Assembly: GCA_000934455.1 (NCBI GenBank)
Contig: KN882372.1
Span: 158,621 to 184,990, forward strand
DNA: 26,370 nucleotides
DNA from: Apostichopus parvimensis
Lineage: Eukaryota; Echinodermata; Holothuroidea; Aspidochirotida; Stichopodidae
Reading direction: 5' to 3'
The position numbers and the translations under genes are program-made. Below, one piece after another: positions 10,013 through 20,621 of this stretch. Numbering within the stretch: the first letter of the stretch is position 1; every line of letters starts with the position of its first letter. The notes beneath the pieces are model-generated. The model was not told where the DNA came from. It did no database searches and worked only from the letters and a program-made list of their open reading frames with translations.

Positions 10013-11077
10013 CCTACAGTAGCTGCTACTACTATAATTATGACATTTACAATTATCAAACTCTGTGTTTGTGTACATCGCATTGACTGCTCACCGCATA
10101 AGTAGATGATTTCAACCAGTCAATGTTTGTGGATAGAGAGAGAGATAGAGAGAGAGCTGTTTGTGTTCGTACACAGCAAACCGACAGACAACACTTTGCA
10201 TTAATGCTTCACTAGGAAAACCATGCTGGCAGGACGTACAATTACAAGATAATGACAGATTTTGTATGTATACTTAACACAATTTCAAAATTACACTTTT
10301 TGTGTTTATAATTCAGCAGGGATGTTTAAACTGAAAACTATTTGAATTGGTTAGCACATTTTTGCCTGCCCACATCCATATGTACGCATACTGAACAAAT
10401 TATCCGTTCAGGAAAAGCAAAACTGTACATCCTGCCTTTTAATGACATTGGATTAATTTGTTGGTAGGTTTCTTCAAATTGAGAATGATTAATGAGATTG
10501 TCAGAGGAATAAATTTGCAGGCATCAAGAATTCAATATTTTTTGGACATTTCAAAGACAAATTTAACCAACTGTGAAGTTGTCTAAGCTGTGAATACTTA
10601 CATTGTTGGATGCAAAATCCCCAAGCTGAACCATATTGCCCCAACTGGCATTTGGAGGTGTGTGGGGGGGGGGGGCATTTCCTTCCAACTCCCCACGCCA
10701 CCATTTATGTCTCAATACCTGTTTGCAGATGAATTTCGGAAAACAAACTTCTGAAGTAGATTCATTGTTTCTTATTCTCAATGCACTCTGACCAGGTGGG
10801 TTTATGGAGAAAAGCTGTCGCAATCGAAAGGAATATATTTTCTGTTGCCCTTATGGCGCAAACGATTTACCATAAAATCGCTGCGTCCACCCATGTCAGC
10901 ATGTTCATTAATACACAAAAGAGTCTACACATGCGGCCTGATCATGATTTTAATGCAGTTCTATACTCCTTTCGTCCTCATTTTACTATTCTTACTATTC
11001 TAAACACACATAACAAACCAGTCTGCTAACAATATTTAGTCCATTTAGTTTTGTTGATGCTCAACTTGGGGATTTAT
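10013..11077. other. Intergenic stretch with a GA microsatellite and a G13 run
   Basis: The stretch holds GATAGAGAGAGAGATAGAGAG-type simple repeat at about 10132-10156 and thirteen consecutive G at 10663-10675. Open frames of 67-86 codons here on both strands lack any recognisable motif. Confidence 0.7.
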
Positions 11078-11286
11078 TGTCACACACGTGACCATAAATG
11101 TCACACACGTGACCATGGGTCACGTGTGTGACGACTAATTAGAAGCTATTAATTAATCGTAGGAATAATAATTTGACTGGAAATTTTGCAGAACTAACAG
11201 TCTTTACCAAGAACAAGTGGACATCATAAGGCACATCAGTTACTTTTTATGAAAACTTTTGCGTTACTTTGGTCACGTGTGTGACA
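11078..11286. mobile_element. Small palindromic element with TGTCACACACGTGACC ends
   Basis: The 15-mer GTCACACACGTGACC occurs at 11079-11093 and 11100-11114. Its exact reverse complement occurs at 11118-11132 and 11271-11285. The outer pair forms terminal inverted repeats of a 209-bp unit, and the inner pair forms a 33-nt palindrome with an ATG centre. Each copy holds a CACGTG E-box. No target duplication is clear. A MITE or a dimerised MITE is the best reading. Confidence 0.6.
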
Positions 11287-12355
11287 TCAAAATTAAGCTA
11301 AGTAGCACCCATTATTAACGAAGAATTAAAGAGCAGGAACCTCTGCTTTAGGAATGAAATAAATTAAATAATGTACAACTGCCTCAATGTGATAGTTGAT
11401 AACTGAATATTATTTCTAGATACTCATGTAGAAAAGACAAATTTACAGTTAGAAACTACAAATTTTGGCTAAAATTTACAATAAAGCAAATTTATGCAAA
11501 TTAGTATGTTATGGTTATAATTTTAATGAAAAAAAATATGAAACAGAAAACTTGAGGTATCCCTCTAAAACAAAAAAATATAACATTTGGTCCTGATGAA
11601 CACTTGAGTTTTTTCATGCCAGTTTCATTTTCCAGAGAATGGCCCATAAAACAAAAGGAAGTTTGTTCTGCTTATGTGAATCTTCAATCAAAGAATGATG
11701 TTTATCAAAGCCTCACTTCTGATCATAAAGTGGTTACTGGAACTTTCTGGAAACTGTAGGGTATGCCAGTAGGGTGCTATGCGTGTGATGAGGCAGGGTA
11801 GGAAGGTACACAAGGAACAATGTAAATTTATCAATTGATGTGAACACAGGGACCTGTTAATGGTAGCCACTGCTACCCATATATCTTCAAATATAATGTT
11901 TTAAACTGCAATTTATTGACACTGCGAATGCTTTGTACTGTATTATGTGATTCAGGAATGATATTAGAATGGACCAAGCAATGAATGGACCAGCCAAAGT
12001 GACCATTTACTAAGTCATGTAATCAAATTGCTAAAAGAGGTCCTAATATGCCAAGGAAGTGTCTAAATCAATGTTCAAATTTAGTACTTAGGTAAATTAA
12101 TAAGAATAGAATGTGAACGTTTGAAGATGCACATTATTTTAAAGTGTCACATAGTGTACAGCCTTCAACTCTCAATATTAAAGCAATCAAAAGCTTTCAC
12201 CTGTCACTAAGCATCACCAGGGCTACACCGTCGAACCAAATGGGTTCAACTCTTATGCTAATTTTAGGAGATCTGTGTAATAAATAAACCAACAGGTAAA
12301 CTGTTTATGAAACAACTAAACCACAGGTAATGCTTTCACAAATAAACAGATACTG
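11287..12355. other. Intergenic stretch, no feature seen
   Basis: About 1.07 kb of AT-rich sequence between the CACGTG element and the nested hAT-like pair. No coding, RNA or repeat structure is recognised. Confidence 0.7.
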
Positions 12356-12825
12356 TATTAAACCAGGGACGTAGCCAGGGGGGGAGCAGGGGGAGCGACC
12401 GCTCCCCCCCTTTCAGTGTCGATTTTTTTGTTTTAAACTGTCGTTTTTTTAGCATGGTATTTTGTCAGTGCTCTTTTGATCTTGAATACTCGTCAGCTCC
12501 GTTAACTTGATTGTAATCGTAGTAACATTCACGCCTACTGATTCAACTACTTACTTAGTTTGGCAGATGCAATTAGCTAAATTCAGCTTATAGCCAATTA
12601 CAAGCCTACAGTTGGCCACTGCGTAATAAAATACATATTGCCTACCTAACCGCACTCTATGGAATGTCACGAACTGTATGCACAACAACGTCGACAACGT
12701 TCGTTCAATGAGTCGTCCTAAGTTGTTGCACGAACAGCATGTTATGAAGCTAAGCTAGCAATCGTACGTGATAAGCACTTCCTATAAATAATTATTACAC
12801 TGCTAATACACTGCGATAACGATAT

Positions 12826-13053
12826 TTGTTTTTAGGCCACTGCATATCTGGCTGTATTACAAAATATGAAAGTTTATATTGTCCATCAGTTAAGTTCGTC
12901 AAATGTATTAAAGTCCAGACATTGGACAATAAACAAGAATCATCCTACTGGAAAACTTGTAAAGAGCACTATGTTTGTCTTTCTGATATATTACAAGAAC
13001 ATGTAAAAGAATTTAAACAGGAAACAAAATCTGCTGATAATGATATCATATGA
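12826..13053 (+). pseudogene. Unrecognised 75-codon open frame in the outer hAT-like element
   Basis: The frame is open for 75 codons (Cys- and Lys-rich; KYESLYCPSVKFVKCIKV and YWKTCKEHYVCLSDILQEHV are its most protein-like parts) and follows a possible acceptor TTTTTAG. It may be a leftover of a transposon-encoded protein, but I recognise no domain and cannot exclude chance. Confidence 0.2.
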
Positions 13054-13054
13054 T

Positions 13055-13354
13055 CAGGGCGTAGCCAGTACAGTATGTAGCACGATAGTTTCATTCAACA
13101 CTCTACTCGCCGAGAAAGACTATAGGATCCGATCTTGTCAGTTTTTTAACATGTAGTTAAGAACCCGTTTACGCAGATACTATTACAGTTGAGAAAACAC
13201 TTGAGAAATTTGCATCAGATGGCAATCGTCGGATAGCTCTCGCCTTCTCTTATTAGGCTAACTTAAAAAACATTTACTAGCTACAGTTGTATCAAAGACA
13301 TTTCTGGACTATCTTTGTATCTACAAGTATCAGAAGTTGAAAAGTAAGACTACT
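13055..13354 (+). repeat. GGGCGTAGCCAGTA repeat, copy A
   Basis: Starts CAGGGCGTAGCCAGTA and ends AAAAGTAAGACTACT. It shares blocks (GATCTTGTCAGTTTTTTAAC, GTTTACGCAGATA, CATTTCTGG-CTATCTTTG) with copy B at 13524-14086. It is a repeat inside the outer hAT-like element and does not code for protein. Confidence 0.7.
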
Positions 13355-13369
13355 CTGTACATGTACCTT

Positions 13370-14263
13370 CAAGGGCGGCGGAACCGGGGGCACAGGGGGC
13401 AAGTGCCCCCCACTTTTCCTCAGGTTAAAAATGTGCCCTTTTTCTACATAAAACTTGTACTCTTGATCACCTTATTAGGTCAGCGATATTTCAGTAAGAG
13501 ATATAATCCTAATTTAGAAATATCAGGGGCGTAGCCAGTATGTAGCACTGTAGGCCCGGGCCTACACTTTTTTTGGCCAAGTTATCTTTTTTATTAAAAC
13601 ACCCATAATTCAAATCCATAAGCTTACTGGACGAGCTTAACAGTCTAGACAGGAAAAACTATTGAAATGAACGTAGCAAGATTATGGCTAAATTAGGTGA
13701 CCAATTCTTCTGTCATCTAGGCTGTCATTCATATCGCGTGCCGTTTCATTCAATACTCTACCCGCCGAAAAAGACTAGGATACGATCTTGTCAGTTTTTT
13801 AACATCTACTTAAGAACCGTTTACGCAGATAAAATTTCAGTTGAGAACATTCCACAGTCAAATAAGCCTATCGTTGATTAACAGACTTTATATGTACAGA
13901 GCTGCAGCACTTTGTTGCCTGTTGTTGTCACGATCGGCGTTCCAAGTTCCAAAACAGCCTTTTCGATAAACATTTACTAGCTACAGTTGTATCAAAGACA
14001 ATTACTGGCTATGGTTGTATCAAAGACATTTCTGGCCTATCTTTGTATCTACAAGTACAGTATCAGAAGTTGAAAAGTAAGACTACTAAGACGGGGGGGA
14101 GGGGGGGCGTTGATGGAGTGATGTGTATACGCATATAGGATAATACAATAAGATTTATAAAGGGTACTAAATATCAGGCTGCATCAGTCCAATCGAATTT
14201 CTGCAAAGTGCCCTTTGACGTCGGTGCCCCCCCCCCAGATTAAAAGTGCTTCCGCTGCCCTTG
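13370..14263. mobile_element. hAT-like element (inner, nested), with 8-bp duplication TGTACCTT
   Basis: The ends are CAAGGGCGGCGGAA and the reverse complement of CAAGGGCAGCGGAA. Identical 8-bp TGTACCTT sites flank it at 13362-13369 and 14264-14271. It lies wholly inside the 12364-14573 element, so it inserted later. It contains another repeat copy (13524 to about 14086). No transposase frame is present. Confidence 0.88.
13524..14086 (+). repeat. GGGCGTAGCCAGTA repeat, copy B (longer)
   Basis: Starts CAGGGGCGTAGCCAGTA and ends AAAAGTAAGACTACT like copy A. It carries extra sequence including a palindromic GTAGGCCCGGGCCTAC (near 13550) and a doubled ATCAAAGACA-type segment. It lies inside the inner hAT-like element, so the duplication arose with or after that insertion. 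Confidence 0.7.
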
Positions 14264-14581
14264 TGTACCTTGCTAATTTTAATACATTATGTAGTATTGA
14301 ATTACGTACTATTTTAACTCGTTTGTTTTTTGGGTTTAAAAGTGATATTGAATGAGGTGTCTCAAGTTAGCAAGAGGCCAGGGAACCAGAATGAACATTC
14401 GGGAAGGGCCGTTTCCGGCCATCTGGGGGGTTTGTAAAACCAAAAATTTTCTTGTACGCTCCGCGCCCAACCGATGGTGGCGCTCCGCTCAGATAGTCGT
14501 GCCTACAACTTTGAAAATCCATATCAATCGCAAAAAGTGCTCCCCCCCTTTCAAATTCCTGGCTACGTCGCTGTATTAAAC

Positions 14582-15012
14582 TATTGTACTCTGATAGAGT
14601 GTCACTGAGAAGATCAGATTTACAAACTTTCATGGTGACTATTGACATACACTTGTCTGACAATCCAGAGCTTTGGTAATAACTCACTTTGCATTTAACA
14701 CTATTCACTCCATAAATTCAGCAGACACAATATACATCTAGTACAGACACTGAACACTCACCAATGAAGCATGAGTGGTACTCAAAAACACTACTTCAAT
14801 CTCTCACCCAGAATGATTAGATTAAACTCTTTCATAGGCACCACACAAATGATGGCATTAAATGAGACAATACAGTATAAAATTAACATCATTACAATGT
14901 ACCCTATTATGGTTAAAGCTGTGATTTTGTTTAAAGCTTGTGAAGCTTGTGTAGACAACGGCAGTTTCTGACTGCAAGAGATGAGAAGTGATAGTGAAAC
15001 CAAATTGAACAG
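14582..15012. other. Intergenic stretch, no feature seen
   Basis: About 430 bp between two transposon-derived elements. Overlapping 66- and 70-codon frames on opposite strands mirror each other and show no conserved motif. Confidence 0.65.
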
Positions 15013-15015
15013 TTA

Positions 15016-15846
15016 GGGTGCTTTACACTAGATCCAGATCAGATCCACTGATGTTATCTGCCATTGTTATCTCTCCAGCCGTTGATCCGGACGCTTTTAT
15101 ACTTTAATTTGTACTCAGATCCTCCCATGTCTCTAACCGGTTTTTACCAGTATTATGGGACAGGGAGTGTCCTTGCTTAAGAGTGGTTTGCAAAATAAAG
15201 CAGTGACATTGCCATGGTTACTGCTAGAGCTCTGTACATGTGCTACAGTACTGTACTTGTATACATATAATACAAGACTGTATATACACTTGTACATATA
15301 AATGGCACCAACACAAGAGCAAAATACCTGTACAAGGCAAGGCCTACAGACAAGTTTGTGCTGAATGAGGTACGTTGCAATGAAAGAAGGAATATCGGGG
15401 AAGCACGAAGAATATGGTCCACAAAAGTTATTCAATGGAAAGAACCGCGAAAGTATGAAATGTAATTTCTTTGAAAGCAGAGAAATACAAAACGGGGCTT
15501 TAAAAGTTCACCAATATGCTGCGATAAGTTCACCAATATGCTGCGATTAAACGAACAAATAACAATTGATGTTTACTACTCAAGTCTTCCCATGAGACAC
15601 ACAATGATACATTGGGCATGAGGCCAAATAACCAGATATCTCAGGTTTCTGTTGATGTGGATGCATTTACACTACATACAGTACAGGTAGGTTGATCTTG
15701 ACGTTCAGATCAGACTCTGGTCTTAGCCAGCATCAGAATAGGGAGATCCGATCTGGATCTGAATTGCATTTAAACTAGTCTTGATCTCCATGTCGAGATA
15801 AGATCTTCACCTCAAGATCAGATCCAGATCTAGCTTAAAAGCACCC
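15016..15846. mobile_element. Non-autonomous PIF/Harbinger-like element with TTA duplication
   Basis: The ends are GGGTGCTTTACACTAGATC and the reverse complement of GGGTGCTTTTAAGCTAGATC; TTA flanks both sides (15013-15015, 15847-15849). A 3-bp TWA duplication with GGG(T/C)(G/A)CTTT ends is the usual pattern of PIF/Harbinger (ISL2EU-type) elements. Subterminal GATCCAGATC repeats occur in both halves. A 22-bp unit, GTTCACCAATATGCTGCGAT plus two bases, is duplicated at 15506-15549. At 831 bp with no transposase it is non-autonomous. Confidence 0.75.
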
Positions 15847-15849
15847 TTA

Positions 15850-16254
15850 ATCTTCATGGTGGCCAAACTGTTCTTGCCCTAAGAGGAGAATTTAATTGGC
15901 TACAGGACAAGTTCTTTGTAGAACAGAATTTGAAAATGAGAAAACTATGTCACATGAACACATGAAACTACATCCTTATACAGATAATCAAATATACTGT
16001 ATGGTTGTGGTTGTATATACTCGATCAATCATGGGGTAAATTTAGGCATGGCACTCTTGTTTATTGACATGATCACAGTCCGCAAGCTGAGAGCTTTGAG
16101 GAACTACTGTCTTGCATCAAAAATCATCTGAGGAGAGTTTCTCTGTATATTGTACTGTATTGATTGCTAAACCTTCCAAAATGCATATATATACATGAAG
16201 GTGGCTTCTGGTCAAAGCCATACCCAGACACATTTCTCTCAATAAATGGCTACT
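15850..16254. other. Intergenic stretch, no feature seen
   Basis: About 400 bp of AT-rich sequence between two elements, with nothing recognisable. Confidence 0.65.
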
Positions 16255-16262
16255 GGCCTGCT

Positions 16263-16637
16263 GGGGTCTGCCCGATATTCATAAGGTCCGCTATTCATAA
16301 GGGTCATTGTTCATAAGGTTCGATATTAATAACGTGCATATTTTCGATAAAAAGGTTAGCTATTCATAATGGAAATAAAGGTTTGTTATTCATAATAAAA
16401 AGGGATCATAATTCATAAGGAACCTTTTTGTCTATTTTGGATTACGAACCCTTTGCTCTATTATGAATATCGAACCCTTCATCCTATTATGAATAACGAA
16501 CCTTATGAACAATGAACCTTTTTGCTCATTATGAATAGCGAACAGGTCTTAAGAACAATGAACCTTATGGATAATGATCCTTATGAACAATGAACCTTAT
16601 GAATATAGAACCTTTAGATGAATATCGGGCTGTCACC
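16263..16637. mobile_element. Foldback element made of TTCATAAGG units, 8-bp duplication GGCCTGCT
   Basis: The left half repeats TATTCATAAGG(T/G)-type units in direct orientation; the right half repeats the complement (ACCTTATGAATA). The ends are GCCCGATATTCAT (16270-16282) and ATGAATATCGGGC (16618-16630), extended outward by imperfect GGGGTCT/TGTCACC. Identical GGCCTGCT lies at 16255-16262 and 16638-16645, consistent with an 8-bp target duplication. The element is a giant interrupted hairpin with no coding capacity. Confidence 0.8.
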
Positions 16638-16645
16638 GGCCTGCT

Positions 16646-17481
16646 TACCTGAATGTTTTTTGTATTGGAGATACATGGTCCAACTATGTAGCCCTAATCT
16701 TGAAACTTGAACCATGAATTTCATTTGTTTTAGCACATGTATGGTAAATTTCCATATTCAGATATCTTTGACAGTCTGCTAAATACAAATTACAAAAGGC
16801 ATATATATTTAACCAAACAATCAGGTAAAAATACAAAGCTTATGGAATAGATGATCAGGTTCATCAAAAAGCACATAATTCTGAAGATCGGAATAATAAG
16901 TACCAGTACAACGGTATTTTGAACAAAAGGATTGGGTAAATAAGCACCAGTACAACATTTATTAACCATCGATCCAGAAAGCAAGAGTGTCATCCTAACT
17001 GAAGTGATGATTGGACGAATAGCAACCACGTTAAAATATAATTACATAAGGCTCATCCAATACTATGGCCATTAACCAATACTATGGCCATTAACTGTTG
17101 ACCTAGGCTGCTATTACTGATACTGCTTGCTCTAAACATACCAAATTACATCTACATTTTGTGATATCTTTACTGCTCTAGAACTTAGAAGAAGTAGCAT
17201 TCAACATGAATTCAAAGAAATGACCAATTGAATGACCATTAAATAATCGGCACATGCTAGACCTAGGCCTGCATCAAACCCCTACGACTAATCAGCTAGG
17301 CTATCTGTAAACTTCAACTTCATCAGGCACAAACTCACCAATAAATAGATGCAAGGCTAGTATTTGTAAAACGACTTAATTTTCAGCGATGTAGATGAAA
17401 ATAGTTCAATAGCTTACATATCTTTTTTCTGACTTGAAAGAGTGAGCAAGAACCAAATCTAGTTGCCTAGCTATTAGTAGC
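16646..17481. other. Intergenic stretch, no gene seen
   Basis: About 840 bp. ACCAATACTATGGCCATTAA is duplicated near 17057-17094, and CCTAGGCCTG-type strings occur. A 79-codon minus-strand frame (17029-16790) is hydrophobic and AT-driven, with no homolog that I recognise. Confidence 0.65.
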
Positions 17482-17825
17482 CTTAAAGGGTGTGAAGACT
17501 CGCACAAAAAGAAACGTCTGATGCCGGTAATCTGACCTAGTTTCTAATGAGGTGTAACAGAAGTGTTACTGTTAGACACCACCAGCTTGCTACCGTCGGT
17601 AATTAGACACTAGTGTACAGTCAGTACATACAGCTGGGGTCAATACCCACAGCACAGTGTATAAACGATACAGCAATGGACATCCCAGGTCCAGCTAAAG
17701 ATAACAAGGTATCACGTTTCATTACTGTCTGCATTTTGTAGCGACACAAACAAAACGTCACTTGCAAAAGTTAACTTTGTCAGATGGCCGCACACGGTTT
17801 GGGGCGAGTCTTCAATGCCTTTAAG
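17482..17825. mobile_element. TTAA-flanked MITE with AGG...GAAGACTCGC ends
   Basis: The ends read TTAAAGGGTGTGAAGACTCGC and the reverse of TTAAAGGCATTGAAGACTCGC, given here by their shared words TTAAAGG and GAAGACTCGC. TTAA abuts both ends, as in piggyBac-type insertion. It is 344 bp and non-coding. A convincing-looking start exon (ATG at 17677, donor-like AAG|GTATCA near 17710) lies inside it and is more likely repeat sequence. Confidence 0.7.
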
Positions 17826-18772
17826 TCGTAAATTATATTTAAGGCTAACTTAGTAAAAATTCCATCAAGTTATTGTTACTGTACTTGGTCTAAGCCATAC
17901 GTATTGTACTGATACTGATAGGAGTTTACGACCTAGCCTAGGCCTACCTAGTATTGCGTAGAAGTCGCTGTTTCCTGCATCAAGTTTGGTCTGCAGTGAA
18001 GGTCTGTTGATATTAAGTTGTAATGTGTATTTCAGTCCGGGAAAAGGATGAATCTTTTCGCTTTATTTATTGTTATCGTATAATTTCACTGCTCACTGGT
18101 TGATGAAAGTAAGAGCTAAGTGCATGGAAATAAAGTATTCAATCGGCAAAAGTAAGTTATAATAGACTACCTGTGATACGTACATTTTACATGGTAGATT
18201 AGTCTACGCATAGCAGAACCGCTAATCGTTATTTCGATGGCCTTGATGCATGAAGAGATTTAACCATGAAGGGTCATGTGACGTGCTCCCAGGTGCAATT
18301 AATATGTTATTTATCCCTTTGCCAGTTCAACACGTTCCGTTGACAACATAACTCCACTGTAACGGGCATTTTGACTCACTACATACAGTTCTAGTTACAA
18401 TTACCGCTTGTATGTATACTCCTGAGTTTGGGTCGTGGTCGTGATTTGAAGGACTGCTGCTTTTACTCCAGTTCGAATTATCTCTCTTGAGACCATATCT
18501 TATTCATCGAATGCAGCCCGAACGTTCGACTTACTAGATGTTGCAAGTTTCTGCAAAGAACGGACACGGACTGCAGTCACTTGAATTCTAAGTGAACGTT
18601 AGTATTACTATTAGCCTAAGTTAGTATAGTAAAGGAACTCATAATTGCAGTATGGGCTATAGCGCTAACTAGTATAACAGAGGCTAAATCTCAAGCTGTA
18701 GTACACAAATCTGGACTCAAGTCCAAAATTTCTCATTGACTCTGCACGTATAACTAATCTAAAAAAAAGGCC
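17826..18772. other. Intergenic stretch upstream of ABHD13, no gene seen
   Basis: About 950 bp with slightly more CpG than its surroundings and CCTAGCCTAGGCCTACC-type strings (near 17932-17949). It could include promoter sequence for ABHD13, but no element can be assigned. Confidence 0.5.
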
Positions 18773-19013
18773 GTGGCTATTCTTACGACTAGTCGTAACA
18801 ATTATTTATTAACTATTCTTACGACATCGGCGAATTCATGCACAGTAAAGTAAATAAAGCAACTGCGCATGTAGTAGGGGTAACCCTAAACACTAACCTT
18901 AACCGGAAATTATTGTTACTCCTGGTCGTAAAAATAGTAATCCTGGTTGTAAAATTGCAACTGCGCATGCATAATCCAAAATTGTTCTTACGACTAGTCG
19001 TAAGAATAGCCAC
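18773..19013. mobile_element. MITE with TTACGACTAGTCGTAA palindromic ends
   Basis: GTGGCTATTCTTACGACTAG at the left end is matched in reverse at the right end (CTAGTCGTAAGAATAGCCAC). Each end holds the perfect 16-nt palindrome TTACGACTAGTCGTAA. Internally, CTATTCTTACGAC recurs and AACTGCGCATG appears twice. It is 241 bp and non-coding. The target duplication is obscured by A-runs. Confidence 0.75.
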
Positions 19014-19038
19014 TTTGAAAAAAACCATATTGACGCAC

Positions 19039-19988
19039 CTTCGTAATTGACACACCAATACATTTTACTAGCGACGTTACAGCAGGCAACCTTAACTTTT
19101 TGCAGCGATGCCGAGTTACATATTTTATACTTTTTTTTTTTATATTACTAATTTATTACCCGAATCCTACGCATAGTGCGATATTTTTTATTTTTGTAAA
19201 CCGATGGTTAGGCAAGATTTTCCCATTGACATAGTGTGGTGTCAGGCTACCATGTGGTCTCATATTTTGTTTTTTGCAAACCGATGGTTAGGCAAGATTT
19301 TCCCATTGACTAAGTGTGGTGTTAGGCTAACATAATTGAAAGAGTTCTCACAATTATTATTTATTCATTCGTTTATTTCATAGAAGGAAAGATTGACAAG
19401 GAATTTTACGCGATGTCACTAATGGATTATAGACGGTATAACTAAAAAATAATAACCGCAAGTGGCTTTTAACTAAACGTTTATTCCAAATGCGACCAAT
19501 TCGTGAATCGCGCAATCTCGGGGCTAATGCGAACCCTGGGCCTGCATAATAGATAGTAGTAGTAAAAACTGTTTAAGAGCTAAATTGGATATTTATATGG
19601 TCTGATCCAATAGAGTTGGAGAGCAAACATAAGCAGCAGTGGCAGTGCAATGTTAGTAGTGATGTTAATTATATGAAGTTATTAACAAGTTAATGAAAGA
19701 AACAAAAGCAAATAGAAATTATTGAGGAGATTTTATACCTTATCTTACACCTACGTATTTGAACATGAAAAAATTGTCAGTGGATAATATAATTAATTTA
19801 TTATAGCATCCAATATGTAATTTTTTGAAAATCGCGATACACGAGGGTAAACAATTTTTTCCGGGTACCCGGATACCTGACGGGTAACGGCTCTTGGGTA
19901 CCCGGTTCCCGATTGTTAGACCTGTGTAAACACTAGTAAGGTTGCCTGCTGTATCGTTGCTAGTAATAATTGTGCGTCAATTATGAAG
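19039..19988. mobile_element. 950-bp composite element with about 52-bp inverted ends enclosing hAT-like sequence
   Basis: The left arm 19039-19094 and right arm 19937-19988 are inverted copies sharing TAATTGAC(A/G)CAC, TTACTAGC(G/A)ACG and TACAGCAGGCAACCTTA. Inside, 19142-19350 is homologous to 1840-2186 (ATTTATTACCCGAATCCTAC; tandem units with ACCGATGGTTAGGCAAGATT). The stretch 19860-19942 reads GGGTACCCGG... and ends TGTAAACACTAG, the reversed counterpart of the terminus at 1778. So a hAT-family copy appears to sit within, or to form the core of, a larger inverted-repeat unit. No transposase is present. Confidence 0.65.
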
Positions 19989-20621
19989 CCTTACGTTACT
20001 ACTAATAGTAGTAGTACTATAGCAGCAGAGCTGATCAGTGTTCAAACTAGTATTAGTTATAAGCTTAATTTTGGTTGCTTTGGTACTATCATGAATTTAA
20101 ACATTACATCCAAATTGATACACTGTCATAGTCTCCTGTCTAAACTGTACAACATAAGCCCAAGTGAGTGATCACAATTTCATTCAGATCCCAATTTCAT
20201 TGCACATTACATATGATAAGGGAGCTGCTGGAAAAACCTTGCATGACACCTATGACAGCACATTGCATGGGAAGGAGGGGAAATTGTTTTGTGGAATCAG
20301 GTAGAAGATACCATGGTGTAGGATGCCACAGTTTAAGATAAATAAGTTAACAGCAGCCCTGAAGCAGTGTGCTGGTACCGGAATGCTTTAAACTTCATGC
20401 CTGAAGGTATCAGGGTCTCTGTCATCCCAATCCACCCCTCTCCAAGGTAGAGTGATGTTTCCTTTCTAATTATTTCTTTCTTATTATTCATTAGAAATAT
20501 AATTCTGGGACCAAGTAAAATTGATTGCCATCATGGATTGCTTATACTTAGCCGCGCAGGTGTATATTGACTTTTTCTATGTTTAATTTGGACATTTTCC
20601 ATTGTTGTTGTCTGTGCTTAG
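19989..20621 (+). other. Sequence between the composite element and ABHD13 exon 1, no feature seen
   Basis: About 630 bp, probably the 3' part of a 5'-UTR intron given the acceptor at 20621. A 62-codon plus-strand frame (19983-20171) has no conserved content. Confidence 0.5.

Larger units (their letters stand above)
12364..14573. mobile_element. hAT-like element (outer), with 8-bp duplication TATTAAAC
   Basis: The left end is CAGGGACGTAGCCAGG; the right end is the reverse complement of CAGCGACGTAGCCAGG (15 of 16). The same TATTAAAC flanks both sides (12356-12363 and 14574-14581), the 8-bp duplication expected of hAT-type transposition. C/G-runs follow both ends. Part of its 2.2 kb is a second element inserted at 13370-14263. 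No intact transposase is encoded; a 75-codon open frame at 12826-13053 has no domain I recognise. Confidence 0.88.

Noticed and set aside
10501-10823. Two overlapping minus-strand frames crossing the G13 run
   Set aside because: Composition-driven, overlapping each other, with no recognisable protein features.
14367-14708. 113-codon minus-strand frame
   Set aside because: It is made mainly of the right end of the hAT-like element and has no domain.
15013-15849. piggyBac assignment based on TTAA at the right end
   Set aside because: The left flank is TTAG, not TTAA; a TTA duplication with GGGTGCTTT ends fits PIF/Harbinger better.
17677-17709. Start exon MDIPGPAKDNK with a donor
   Set aside because: It lies inside the 344-bp TTAA-flanked repeat and no partner exon fits a protein; kept only as a finding.
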